This document shows, one piece after another, positions 46,383 through 54,774 of a stretch of DNA of 64,000 nt. Origin of the DNA: an uncultured Clostridia bacterium (GTDB lineage Bacteria; Bacillota; Clostridia; Christensenellales; Borkfalkiaceae); the NCBI GenBank assembly GCA_944328495.1, contig CALVHR010000002.1:54461-118460 (forward strand), read 5' to 3'. Under the pieces are notes generated by a model that did not search any database, had not been told where the DNA came from, and worked only from the letters and a program-made list of their open reading frames with translations. Position numbers and translations under genes: made by a program. The first letter of the stretch is position 1. Each line of letters opens with the position of its first letter.

Positions 46383-46490
46383 AAAAAACGGGCAGTTTTC
46401 ATCAGAAAACTGCCCAGGTGGTCGGCTTCTACGCTTTTCGCTCCCCCGCAGTTTTGCCTGCATTTCCACCAGTTGCGAAAAGACGACTGC
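46383..46490 (-). ncRNA. ZTP/ZMP riboswitch (pfl RNA) in the pflB leader
   Basis: The minus-strand leader contains the two conserved halves of the pfl motif: CAACTGGTGG (around 46466-46475) and GCCGACCACCTGGGCAG (46410-46426), joined by a variable stem. CTGGTGG and CCACCTGG can form the pseudoknot. The 3' half runs directly into a terminator stem (46390-46400 with 46405-46415) followed by six T residues. When ZTP or ZMP accumulates because 10-formyl-tetrahydrofolate is short, the aptamer would prevent the terminator and turn on pflB-pflA to make formate. The association of this RNA with pfl genes is well known. Confidence 0.93.
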
Positions 46491-46524
46491 ATAACACAAT
46501 ATATTGTGTTTTCAATGTGCTATC

Positions 46525-46553
46525 AGTATATACAAAAATATATGTTTTGTCAA
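46525..46553 (-). promoter_or_regulatory. Sigma-A promoter of the pflB operon
   Basis: TTGACA, 17 bases, TATACT on the minus strand, placed so that transcription starts about 30 bases before the ZTP aptamer. Confidence 0.9.
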
Positions 46554-46647
46554 CGGTTCGGCACACGTTTTTACAAAATTTCATCCCGAAAATACCGCCG
46601 GATACGGTCGGGTTTCCCCTTCCGCCATGAAAACGAAACCGCGGGTC

Positions 46648-47295
46648 TTATCGAAGGTATTCTTCCACTGCCTCAAATATGCGGCGATGGCCCGCATCGT
46701 TTGGATGCAAACCGTCTGTCGTGAACTTTTCCCGCATCAGCGTTATGTCCGGCTGAATTCCGAGCGTCGCCCACAAATCGAGCACAGGAAAAGAAAAGTG
46801 CTCCGCCGTCGCACGGATCGCCTTTACATAATCGTACAAGGTAAATTCTCCGTCCGGCTTTTTATGAGCATCCCCCTCACCCCAACGGTGCATGGGCGTC
46901 ATAAAAATTATTTTCGCAAACGGATATTTTTCGATCAACGCATTGCACAAAACATTCAAAGACCCGCAAAAACTTTCCCGCGTGTTCGCTTTTAAATCCC
47001 CGAACGGAGCATCGCCATGCCCGTAATCGTTTGTACCGCCAAACACGAAGACGATATCCAGATCATCTTCCATCGCTTTCAGTCGCGATTCAAACGGGTT
47101 TTGATCAAACCTCTCATTGACCGGCGTATGCTGCTCGAATGCAATGCGCGTGCCGCCGATGCCGTAATTGTACACCCGACTTTCAGGATGCGCTTTTTCA
47201 AACAGAGACACAAAGCAAGTCTCATAACGGCTTGCTCCGACCCCCTCCGTGATACTGTCACCCAAAAAACCAATTTTTTTGCCTTCGAGTTTCAT
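46648..47295 (-). CDS. SGNH/GDSL hydrolase family protein
   Basis: 215 residues without signal peptide. Block I is GFLGDSITEG with nucleophile S14; the Gly block is in YGIGGT, the Asn block in FGGTNDYG, and block V is DGLHPNDAGH with the Asp-His pair. Members remove acyl or acetyl groups from lipids or sugars; the substrate cannot be read from the sequence. It starts 11 bases after ddh on the same strand and is probably cotranscribed. Confidence 0.88.
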   Translation of the reverse strand: MKLEGKKIGFLGDSITEGVGASRYETCFVSLFEKAHPESRVYNYGIGGTRIAFEQHTPVNERFDQNPFESRLKAMEDDLDIVFVFGGTNDYGHGDAPFGDLKANTRESFCGSLNVLCNALIEKYPFAKIIFMTPMHRWGEGDAHKKPDGEFTLYDYVKAIRATAEHFSFPVLDLWATLGIQPDITLMREKFTTDGLHPNDAGHRRIFEAVEEYLR

Positions 47296-47306
47296 ATTCT
47301 TCTCCC

Positions 47307-48287
47307 TTATAAAAGCTGTTTTCTCTGCTCTTCTTCGGAAAGCGGGCTGAGATATTTCGGCGCAATATCAAACACGGTGACCGCCCCGATTTTGCCCTCG
47401 GCATGCATGCGAACGACCGCACGCGCATATGCGAGCAGCACCGACGACGTAAACTCGGGGTTCGAATCCAATTTCAACGAAAATTCAAGCAGGAACTTAT
47501 TGTCTGCCGCTGATTTTCCCGAGCGCAAAACAAAACCGCCGTGCGGAATCCCGCCGTGATCGCGCTTTAACTCTTCTTCGGATATAAAATGCACCGTCGT
47601 ATCATAATCCGCAAAATAGTTCGGCATTTCTTTGATCTCTTTCTCAATGCGCGCAAGATCTGCTCCCTCTTCCGCAACCACGTAGCACTCCCGCGTATGC
47701 TTTTCACGGGTAGTCAAATCCGGATTCTCTCCCGCGCGTACGCGCTCGAGCGCACTTTCTACAGGTACAGTATACTGGCGGGCATCTTTGACCCCTTTTA
47801 CTCTGCGGATCGCATCGCTGTGCCCCTGGCTTACGCCCTTGCCCCAGAACGTGTACGTGCTGCCGTCTGCGAGCGCCGAACCGAAATATATGCGTGCCAG
47901 CGAGAAAAGGCCCGGATCCCAGCCGATGCTCATTGCCCCGAGATGCCCCGTCTCCTTTGCCGCTGCGTCCAGCTTTTCAAAATATTCGGGAATCTTTGCA
48001 TGCGTGTCGAAACTGTCCACCGTATTGAACAGCTTCACGACCTGCGCGGATTGCTCGGGCAGATCGGTCGCGCTGCCGCCGCAAAGGATCATTACATCGA
48101 TTTTTCCGACATAATTTTTCATGTTCTCATAACGTTCTACCTTGACGGGCAGAACTGTCTGCACGCTCTCGGGCGCGCGACGGGTAAACACCGCCGTTAT
48201 CTCAATGTCTGTATTCTGCTGTGCCGCATACTGCACCCCTCTGCCAAGATTGCCGTACCCGACAATGCCGATCCTGATTTTTTCCAT
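47307..48287 (-). CDS. ddh: meso-Diaminopimelate dehydrogenase
   Basis: 327 residues from ATG 48287 (AGGGAG upstream; the frame extends to 48335 without a start signal). It makes meso-DAP in one NADPH-dependent step from tetrahydrodipicolinate, bypassing the succinyl and acetyl branches. The Rossmann loop GIVGYGNLGRG is at 6-16. The substrate region with GWDPGLFS (about 145-152) and FWGKGVSQGHSDAIRR (about 170-185) is characteristic. It fits the DAP-type MurE in the same window. Confidence 0.95.
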   Translation of the reverse strand: MEKIRIGIVGYGNLGRGVQYAAQQNTDIEITAVFTRRAPESVQTVLPVKVERYENMKNYVGKIDVMILCGGSATDLPEQSAQVVKLFNTVDSFDTHAKIPEYFEKLDAAAKETGHLGAMSIGWDPGLFSLARIYFGSALADGSTYTFWGKGVSQGHSDAIRRVKGVKDARQYTVPVESALERVRAGENPDLTTREKHTRECYVVAEEGADLARIEKEIKEMPNYFADYDTTVHFISEEELKRDHGGIPHGGFVLRSGKSAADNKFLLEFSLKLDSNPEFTSSVLLAYARAVVRMHAEGKIGAVTVFDIAPKYLSPLSEEEQRKQLL

Positions 48288-48335
48288 ATATTCAACTCCC
48301 TGTTGGTTTTTATCGATTAATTTACTTGTATACAC

Positions 48336-48374
48336 AAAAAAGTCAAGCGAACGGCACTTCGCCCGCCTGACTTC
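48336..48374 (-). terminator. Terminator behind the galK-galM-phosphodiesterase unit
   Basis: Minus-strand stem AAGTCA / TGACTT extended, across a 4-base bulge, by GGCGAA / TTCGCT, followed by six T residues. The TTGACT in its 3' arm could also serve as a -35 box for ddh. Confidence 0.72.
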
Positions 48375-48378
48375 CTAT

Positions 48379-48915
48379 TTAAAACTGTTTATGCCCGAGT
48401 GCGTTCCCGTCCAGATCTTTCAGCGTGAACCCCGCCTCATCCAAAAGCACATAACTGCGCGCGGTACCCTCTTTGGGAAGAGATACCGATCCGCAATTGA
48501 CAACGATAACGCCGTCTTTTTCTTTCAAAAAACCTGTGTGGTAATGTCCGTACACAAATGCATCCCCGCAGTTTTTCGGAAGATTCTGAATGCTGAAACG
48601 GTCTCCGTGTTGCAAAAAAACTGTCCTCTTTCCGACACAAAGCACCGCTTCGCTCACAAATTCAAAATCCGAAATCAGCGTGTCTACGTCGCTGTCACAG
48701 TTGCCCTTCACCACAATCAGCTCTTTCACAAGCGGATTCAGCTCCGCCGCCACTTCCATCGGGGCATACCCCTCAGGAAGCGGGTTGCGCGGCCCGTGAT
48801 TATAAATATCTCCCAGCAACACCAGTCGGTCTGCCTCTTCGGCACGATAACGTTCAATCAGTTTTTTCGTATAATATGCCGATCCGTGCAGGTCGGACGC
48901 AATCACAAATTTCAT
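48379..48915 (-). CDS. YfcE/MJ0936-type metallophosphoesterase
   Basis: 178 residues. Calcineurin-like metal motifs are complete: DLHG near 8-11, GDIYNHG near 35-41, GNCD near 72-75 and GHYHTG near 122-127. Small enzymes of this type hydrolyse phosphodiesters with Mn2+; the natural substrate is unknown. It begins 9 bases after the galM stop and is the last gene of the galK operon. Confidence 0.9.
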   Translation of the reverse strand: MKFVIASDLHGSAYYTKKLIERYRAEEADRLVLLGDIYNHGPRNPLPEGYAPMEVAAELNPLVKELIVVKGNCDSDVDTLISDFEFVSEAVLCVGKRTVFLQHGDRFSIQNLPKNCGDAFVYGHYHTGFLKEKDGVIVVNCGSVSLPKEGTARSYVLLDEAGFTLKDLDGNALGHKQF

Positions 48916-48924
48916 GCAAACTCC

Positions 48925-49974
48925 TCAGCGAATACTGAATTTATACGCCGTCACCGAATGATAGATCTTGTTCTTTTCAAAGATCGGATCGCCGATCGCC
49001 GCATACGACGGACAATTCACACTGTTCGGAATAAACTGCGTTTCCAAACAGAAACCGTAATTGCGATTGTAATACCCCGATTTCCCTTTCTGACTCAGAC
49101 CGTTGCCCGTATACAGCTGCACCGCAGGCATGTCCGTGAATACTTCCATCGCAATGCCGCTCTTCTCGCTCTCCGCATCCGCTATCTTCGCATACGTACC
49201 GGCAGGCTTGTTGCATACAAAATTGACGTCATACCCGCCGCCGTAACGAATATCGTCGTCATCGGTATCACCGATGCGCTCCCCGATCCTGTGCGGTTTA
49301 CGGAAATCAAACGGAGTCCCTTCAACGTTCTTGAATTCTCCGTGCGGTATCAGCGTCTCGTCCGTAGGAGTTACCCTGTCCGCATCGATCTGCAAAAAGG
49401 TATCCAAAACGTTGCCCGAACCTTCGCCGTCCAGATTGAAGTAGGCATGATTGGTCATATTGATCGCCGTCTTTTTATCGGACATCGCCGCATACTCGAT
49501 TTTCAGTTCGCCGTCCACAAATGTATAACGAACCTGAACGCGCAGATTGCCGGGATAATTTTCCTCGCCGTCGGGGCTCACGATACTCAAAGCAAGCGTG
49601 TTGCCGTCATGTCCCTCGAAAACATAATTCCAAAGCTTTTTGTCAAAGCCGTTCCTGCCCCCGTGCAAATGATTTCCGCGATCATTGCAATACAGCTGAT
49701 ATTCTTCCCCGTCAATGACAAGATGACCTTTTTCGATACGGTTGCCATATCTGCCGATCAGCGCGCCGAGATATCCGCCCGTACGCTCATACCCGGCTAC
49801 GTCGTTATATCCGAGAATCACATCCACCGGATTGCCGTTCTTGTCCGCAATCTTCAGCGATTGAATGATCCCGCCCAGATTGAGTATCGTCGCCTCATTC
49901 GCTCCGTCTTTCAGCTTAAACGCTATTACGGTCTGCCCGTCCGAAGTCTTTCCGAATACACTCGTATGTATCAT
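48925..49974 (-). CDS. galM: Aldose 1-epimerase (galactose mutarotase)
   Basis: 349 residues. It interconverts alpha and beta galactose and feeds galactokinase. Conserved His and Glu regions are seen: NHLHGGRNGFDKKLW near 95-109, TNHAYFNLDG near 172-181 and the C-terminal CLETQFIPNSVN near 302-313 with the catalytic Glu. It lies 37 bases after galK. Confidence 0.95.
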   Translation of the reverse strand: MIHTSVFGKTSDGQTVIAFKLKDGANEATILNLGGIIQSLKIADKNGNPVDVILGYNDVAGYERTGGYLGALIGRYGNRIEKGHLVIDGEEYQLYCNDRGNHLHGGRNGFDKKLWNYVFEGHDGNTLALSIVSPDGEENYPGNLRVQVRYTFVDGELKIEYAAMSDKKTAINMTNHAYFNLDGEGSGNVLDTFLQIDADRVTPTDETLIPHGEFKNVEGTPFDFRKPHRIGERIGDTDDDDIRYGGGYDVNFVCNKPAGTYAKIADAESEKSGIAMEVFTDMPAVQLYTGNGLSQKGKSGYYNRNYGFCLETQFIPNSVNCPSYAAIGDPIFEKNKIYHSVTAYKFSIR

Positions 49975-50011
49975 TTCCTCTCTCCCTCTATTTTAATATT
50001 TTTCTTTTCGT

Positions 50012-51244
50012 TCAAGCAAGCAATTCGTCAATGTCCAGACGAATCGCTCCCGGCAAACGCACCTGCGCCGTGAATACGTTCTCTTTGCCGAAAACTTTAC
50101 TCATCTGCGCAACGTACCCCGCTACCTCCGCGTCGGCAAGATACGCCACGATCGTGCCCGCAAATCCGCCGCCGTGCACACGCACCGCGCCGTCTTTAAT
50201 GATACGCTCGGAAATATGTATGGCAAGCGTGACAGGCTGCTCCGTGCTCCCCGGTACAAAACAATTCTGCAGACAGTTCAAACTGCTTACGCCCGATTCG
50301 CCGATCGCTTTCAGGAAAGTATGCACGTCGCCTTCCTTCAGCGCACGCGCCGCGCGATCCACCCGCTCGTTCTCTTCATAATAATGGAACGCCCGCAGAA
50401 TGGCCCGCTCCGATACTTTCTCGCGCAGCTTGGGAATCGCATCAAAAAATTCCCCGTAACTCACTTCACGCAATACAGTCTTCCCAAAATACGCCGCCAC
50501 TTCGCGCATCTCCGTCTTGATCGCCGCATAATGCTCCGTCAACGCCGCATGCGAACCGCCCGTATTTGTGATGACCAACGTATATCCCGCAGGAGGAACA
50601 AGACTCTCGATCACCGGCGCCGAAGGATCCTTAAAATCGATCTCGTTGATCCCGCCCAGCGAAATCCCCGATTGATCCAAAAGCCCGCACGGCTTCCCGA
50701 AATATTCATTCTCCGCGTACTGCGAAATGATCGCTTTTTCCACCTTCGTCAGTTTGCCGCCCAGATACAGAGAATTGAGAATTTCCGAAACCAGAAGCTC
50801 AAACGCCGCCGATGAGGATACTCCCGCCCCGCGGAAGATCGTACTCTCCGTATACGCCGTAAATCCGCCGACCGTATATCCCTTGTCAACAATGCCTTTC
50901 ACGACCCCGCGCGCAAGCGCTACGCTCTTTCCGTATTCCGCAGGATCAATCTTCAAGTCTGCAATATTGAACTCAAATGCCGGAAATCCCACCGACTGGA
51001 TACGGATGACCCCGTCATCGCGCTTGCTTACCGCCGCAAGTATATCACAGCTGATCGCCGCCACCAAAACTTTCCCGTGATTGTGATCGGTATGATTTCC
51101 GATGATCTCCGCCCTGCCCGACGAAGAAAACCAGTATTGCGGACGAGCACCCGTGCCCTGCTCAAATTGCTTTGCAAGCGTTTCCATGCGCGCCGCAAAA
51201 TCTTTTTTCGTGACACTGTTTCCGTATAAGTCTTTCAGTTGCAT
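50012..51244 (-). CDS. galK: Galactokinase
   Basis: 410 residues from ATG 51244, which has AAGGGAATGGAG just upstream; the in-frame ATG 14 codons earlier lies in the leader hairpin region. It phosphorylates galactose. The sugar signature GRAEIIGNHTDHN is at 43-55, the ATP loop GAGVSSSAAFE near 130-140 and the third GHMP motif GGGFAGTIVA near 350. No galT or galE is in the window. First gene of galK-galM-phosphodiesterase. Confidence 0.95.
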   Translation of the reverse strand: MQLKDLYGNSVTKKDFAARMETLAKQFEQGTGARPQYWFSSSGRAEIIGNHTDHNHGKVLVAAISCDILAAVSKRDDGVIRIQSVGFPAFEFNIADLKIDPAEYGKSVALARGVVKGIVDKGYTVGGFTAYTESTIFRGAGVSSSAAFELLVSEILNSLYLGGKLTKVEKAIISQYAENEYFGKPCGLLDQSGISLGGINEIDFKDPSAPVIESLVPPAGYTLVITNTGGSHAALTEHYAAIKTEMREVAAYFGKTVLREVSYGEFFDAIPKLREKVSERAILRAFHYYEENERVDRAARALKEGDVHTFLKAIGESGVSSLNCLQNCFVPGSTEQPVTLAIHISERIIKDGAVRVHGGGFAGTIVAYLADAEVAGYVAQMSKVFGKENVFTAQVRLPGAIRLDIDELLA

Positions 51245-51287
51245 ATCTCCATTCCCTTTTTGTTTTTTTACGCTCCCCGCCAACAAC

Positions 51288-51314
51288 AGAGGGGAAACGT
51301 TACGTTTCCCCTCT
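51288..51314 (-). promoter_or_regulatory. 27-base palindrome at the galK transcription start, possible operator
   Basis: Two perfect 13-base arms (AGAGGGGAAACGT / ACGTTTCCCCTCT) around one central base. The palindrome begins directly after the -10 box and would cover the transcription start. There is no T tract on the minus strand, so it is not a terminator for the gene behind it. It could be a repressor site or a stable 5' hairpin of the galK mRNA. Confidence 0.6.
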
Positions 51315-51343
51315 ATTATATCATTTAAAAAATAGATTGTAAA
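51315..51343 (-). promoter_or_regulatory. Sigma-A promoter of galK
   Basis: TTTACA, 17 bases, TATAAT on the minus strand, just after the end of the trpB2 gene. Confidence 0.85.
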
Positions 51344-51360
51344 TTATTTTACCGATTTTT

Positions 51361-52743
51361 TCACCGATTCTGCGGAATATCAGGCAGAGACGCAAACCCG
51401 CGCCGCAAATCCTCATCCGTCGGAATATAGTCTGTCATGGTACCGTCGTTGTACGCCTTATACGCCGCCATGTCAAAATATCCCGTTCCCGTAAGACCGA
51501 ACAAAATCGTCTTTTTCTCGCCGGTCTCTTTGCAGCGAAGGGCTTCGTCCATCGCAACGCGGATCGCATGGCTGGATTCAGGCGCAGGCAGAATGCCTTC
51601 CGTACGCGCAAATTTTTCCGCCGCCTCAAATACCTTGGTCTGCTCCACTGCCACCGCACGCATATATTTATCGTGATACAGCTCGGACACGATCGGACTC
51701 ATTCCGTGATACCGCAGCCCGCCCGAATGGTTTGCCGAAGGCATAAACTCACAGCCGAGCGTATACATCTTTGCGAGCGGCGTCGTCTTTGCACTGTCAC
51801 AGAAGTCATACGCATACTTCCCGCGCGTAAGCGAAGGACAGCTCGCCGGCTCTACGCCGATAAAATCAATATTATTCTTTCCCGCGATCTTGCCCCCCAT
51901 AAACGGCGCAATCAATCCGCCGAAATTGGATCCGCCTCCGCAACAGCCGATAATCATATCCGGTTGAATGCCGTATTTGTCCATCGCAATTTTGCATTCC
52001 TGACCGATCACCGATTGATGCAAGACAACATGATCGAGAACACTTCCCAAAACATACCTGCAGGAATCCGACGTTACCGCCCTTTCCACCGCCTCGCTGA
52101 TCGCACAGCCGAGAGACCCGCCCGTGCCGGGAAATTCCTCCAATATCTTGCGCCCTGCCGCCGTCGTGTCCGAAGGCGAAGGGATTACTTTCGCCCCGTA
52201 CGTGCGCATAACTTCTTTGCGGTACGGTTTCTGCTCACTGGAAACTTTGACCATGTACACGGTCAGATCCAGCCCGAAATACGCCGCCGCCATCGACAGC
52301 GCCGTACCCCATTGCCCTGCGCCCGTTTCCGTCGTGATCGATTTCAGCCCCTGCTTCTTGGCATAATACGCCTGCGCAGCCGCCGAGTTCAACTTGTGCG
52401 ACCCGGACGTGTTGTTCCCTTCAAACTTGTAGTAAATCTCTGCCGGCGTGTCCAGCGCCTTTTCCAAACAGTATGCACGCACCAGCGGCGAAGGACGATA
52501 CATCTTGTAAAAATTGCGTATCTCTTCGGGAATCTCAATATACAAATCCCGATCGTTGAGCTCTTGCTCAATGCACTCGTCACAAAATACAGGACGCAGA
52601 TCATCCGCCGAACAGGGATTCAGCGTAGCGGGGTTCAGAAAGGGCGGATGTTTGCGATTCATCACCGCTTTCAGGTTATACCAAACTTTGGGCATCTCAT
52701 CTTCGGAAAGATAGATTTTGTACGGGATCGTTTGCTTAGCCAT
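51361..52743 (-). CDS. trpB: Tryptophan synthase beta chain, TrpB2 type
   Basis: 460 residues from ATG 52743 with AGGAGG six bases upstream; longer than ordinary TrpB (about 395). The PLP lysine is K117 in GSHKLNSA. The glycine-rich phosphate loop is CCGGGSNFGG. The N-terminal extension and MYRPSPLVRA are typical of the TrpB2 branch, which joins indole and serine and often acts without TrpA. No other trp gene is nearby. A Trp T-box with a terminator controls it. Confidence 0.93.
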   Translation of the reverse strand: MAKQTIPYKIYLSEDEMPKVWYNLKAVMNRKHPPFLNPATLNPCSADDLRPVFCDECIEQELNDRDLYIEIPEEIRNFYKMYRPSPLVRAYCLEKALDTPAEIYYKFEGNNTSGSHKLNSAAAQAYYAKKQGLKSITTETGAGQWGTALSMAAAYFGLDLTVYMVKVSSEQKPYRKEVMRTYGAKVIPSPSDTTAAGRKILEEFPGTGGSLGCAISEAVERAVTSDSCRYVLGSVLDHVVLHQSVIGQECKIAMDKYGIQPDMIIGCCGGGSNFGGLIAPFMGGKIAGKNNIDFIGVEPASCPSLTRGKYAYDFCDSAKTTPLAKMYTLGCEFMPSANHSGGLRYHGMSPIVSELYHDKYMRAVAVEQTKVFEAAEKFARTEGILPAPESSHAIRVAMDEALRCKETGEKKTILFGLTGTGYFDMAAYKAYNDGTMTDYIPTDEDLRRGFASLPDIPQNR

Positions 52744-52778
52744 AAATTGCCTCCTAAAAATTTTTATTTTTTGTGCAT

Positions 52779-53040
52779 AAAAAAAAGACACGGTCCGATC
52801 CGCTTGGGACGAATCAAACCGTGTTGCCACCCAAATTCACAATGCCTCTTGGCATTGCCTCCTTGCAGGTACTATCATACCCTCTTCCTGTAACGTGAAA
52901 GACACGTCGGAAGCTACTCGAAAACTTTCGCCCCCGCCCTCGGTAATCCATTCACTCCGCGTCAGACTGCTTCCATCCCACCGCCGGAAGCTCTCTGAAA
53001 ATCTGCTGTAGCGAGCTACTACTTTACCTCATCGGTTTTT
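52779..53040 (-). ncRNA. T-box leader (tryptophan) of the trpB2 gene
   Basis: The minus-strand leader of about 260 bases starts with GATGAGGTAAAGTAGTAG, has the AGAGAGC of stem I, and ends with the T-box itself, GGGTGGCAACACGG (within 52819-52835). The terminator ACACGG.../...CCGTGT with eight T residues follows at 52779-52824. The best specifier is TGG at 52948-52950 in GTGAATGGATTAC, a Trp codon followed by a purine. The T-box reads TGGC, which pairs with a tRNA whose discriminator base is G, as in tRNA-Trp. Uncharged tRNA-Trp would therefore switch on the gene. Confidence 0.93.
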
Positions 53041-53043
53041 TCG

Positions 53044-53073
53044 ATAATAGCACAGCCCCTCCGCATTTGTCAA
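53044..53073 (-). promoter_or_regulatory. Sigma-A promoter of the trpB2 T-box leader
   Basis: TTGACA, 18 bases, TATTAT on the minus strand, immediately before the T-box leader. Confidence 0.82.
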
Positions 53074-53202
53074 GTACTTTTTCAAACTTTTTTTCAAAAA
53101 ATTTTGCACATCTTCCCCTTTCCGACCTTTCTATGCTATGCATAGAATATTCTTCGTTTTTCACAGAATCGATTTTTCGAAAGAGCACAAACTATACGCA
53201 GT

Positions 53203-53898
53203 ATGAACAAAACGCTATGTCTCCTGCTCGGCGCATTGTTGTTTGCGGCCCCCTTTTTCGGGTCAGTCTCGCCGGACAACAGAAGCGCCCCCGCAGATAA
53301 AATAACTGCCGCCGAAATAAAAACTCTTTATCTCACCTTTGACGACGGCCCGACCGACTCGACCACGCCCAAAATCCTTGATATTTTGCGCGATAAAAAC
53401 GTGCGGGCAACTTTTTTCATAATCGGGCGCCAGATCCGCGGGCGCGAAGAAATCGTACGCCGCACTTTTCGGGAAGGTCATGGCATCGGAATTCATTCTT
53501 ATACACACGAATACAGCGCTATTTACAAATCCGATGACGCACTTCTGTCCGATATCCGAAAATGCAAAAGAGCCATCGAAGAAGTCTTGCCCGGATTCAG
53601 CACAATGCTCTACCGCTTCCCCGGCGGATCTTTTCTCTGTCCGCAATACCGACAGACCGTCTCGGATGCCGGATACCATTACGTCGATTGGAATGCATCG
53701 TCCGACGACGCCGTCCTTGCCAAAGCAACGCCGCAGGAATTGTTTGACCGCGCCGTAAACTCCGCACAAGGCAAATCAAAAATTATTCTCCTCATGCACG
53801 ACGGCGTAGGAAGAAAAGCGACCGTACAAAGCCTGCCGGCTATCATCGACCACTTTTCCGAAAAAGGTTACGTTTTCGCCGTATTGAATGATGTTTAA
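53203..53898 (+). CDS. Polysaccharide deacetylase (NodB-type), secreted
   Basis: 231 residues. A signal peptide or anchor (about 1-20) is followed by a NodB domain: TFDDGP at 45-50, the metal pair H98 and H102 (HSYTHEY), RFPGGS near 140 and a late LMHDG. It removes acetyl groups from peptidoglycan or another glycan outside the membrane, as PdaA and PdaB do in sporulation. The ribosome binding site is poor. The upstream 130 bases contain CATAGAAT at 53141-53148, close to a sigma-E -10 box, but no matching -35, so sporulation control is only a possibility. Confidence 0.88.
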   Translation: MNKTLCLLLGALLFAAPFFGSVSPDNRSAPADKITAAEIKTLYLTFDDGPTDSTTPKILDILRDKNVRATFFIIGRQIRGREEIVRRTFREGHGIGIHSYTHEYSAIYKSDDALLSDIRKCKRAIEEVLPGFSTMLYRFPGGSFLCPQYRQTVSDAGYHYVDWNASSDDAVLAKATPQELFDRAVNSAQGKSKIILLMHDGVGRKATVQSLPAIIDHFSEKGYVFAVLNDV

Positions 53899-53958
53899 CG
53901 GAAAATTGCACGATTATGTGTGACATAGTACTTCGCTTTTCAGGATTTGTCCCGTTTT

Positions 53959-54684
53959 TCAATGGCGTTCCGTCGGATCGTCAAAAGTTTCACAAAAGCG
54001 CGCAGCAAATGAAACCGGCTCATTCCCCACAATCAAATGCGAAACATCGCCGTATCTCGCGCATCGAAACGAGGCAATCCCTTCCTCTCTTTCTTCCGTA
54101 TATACAACGGTAACGGAGGTCGGAGCCGCAACAAAGTGCTGCAACAGCGGAACAGGTGCTAAATTGAACAGGTGAGACAAGATCACTCCCGTTACGCCAA
54201 AATGACAGAAAAACGCCAGAGTTTCACGATTGGATCGTACCGCCGCATAACGATTTCCGACGCGCTCATACCCGTGCCTTGCAAGGAGCGTATCCATCCC
54301 CTCACAGACTGCTGCGTATCGCTCGGGCACGCTGCTGTTTGCAATAAACGGAAGATTTTGCCAATCGGACTGCGAGTACAACTGCGGATATTTCTGCATA
54401 AAGGAAGGATAAAAATCCCAGATCCAATGCTTTGCTCCGGTTTCGGGCATCGCAAACGGCACAGCGAATTCGCGCAGCCAATCCAGCGTCTCGAACCCGT
54501 CTCCCCTGCCTCGCAATGCAATCTCTGCCGTCTTTTGCGCCCTGCCGAGCGGAGAAACATATACCGCGTCCAAGCGCTTTTCATGTAAAAATTTCCCGAG
54601 ACACTCTGCCTCACGCACGCCCTTTTCCGTCAGCGAATCATGTTCATAATCGGGATCACCGTGCCTTATAAATAATAACTTCAT
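53959..54684 (-). CDS. Histidine phosphatase family protein
   Basis: 241 residues from ATG 54684 (AGAGGG upstream). The catalytic RHG is at 7-9 and a second His lies in CHFGVTG near 168. Phosphoglycerate-mutase-like enzymes of this type dephosphorylate small metabolites or proteins; the substrate is unknown. The mid-part is longer than in minimal CobC-like phosphatases. It follows the aminotransferase gene by about 90 bases on the same strand. Confidence 0.88.
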   Translation of the reverse strand: MKLLFIRHGDPDYEHDSLTEKGVREAECLGKFLHEKRLDAVYVSPLGRAQKTAEIALRGRGDGFETLDWLREFAVPFAMPETGAKHWIWDFYPSFMQKYPQLYSQSDWQNLPFIANSSVPERYAAVCEGMDTLLARHGYERVGNRYAAVRSNRETLAFFCHFGVTGVILSHLFNLAPVPLLQHFVAAPTSVTVVYTEEREEGIASFRCARYGDVSHLIVGNEPVSFAARFCETFDDPTERH

Positions 54685-54774
54685 ATACCCTCTGCGCACC
54701 TTTTTGTTTCGCAATTTTTTATCGGATTCGTGCCGATTGTTGCTTTGTCGTTGTTGTTTGCCGTATGCCCGCGA

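Noticed and set aside
48142-50073. A 643-codon open frame on the plus strand opposite ddh, the phosphoesterase and galM
   Set aside because: It spans three real genes and the terminator between them, with the composition of a reversed coding sequence.
53138-53150. CATAGAATA as a sigma-K or sigma-E promoter of the polysaccharide deacetylase gene
   Set aside because: The -10-like box is good, but no -35 element lies at the right distance, so I did not list it as a promoter.
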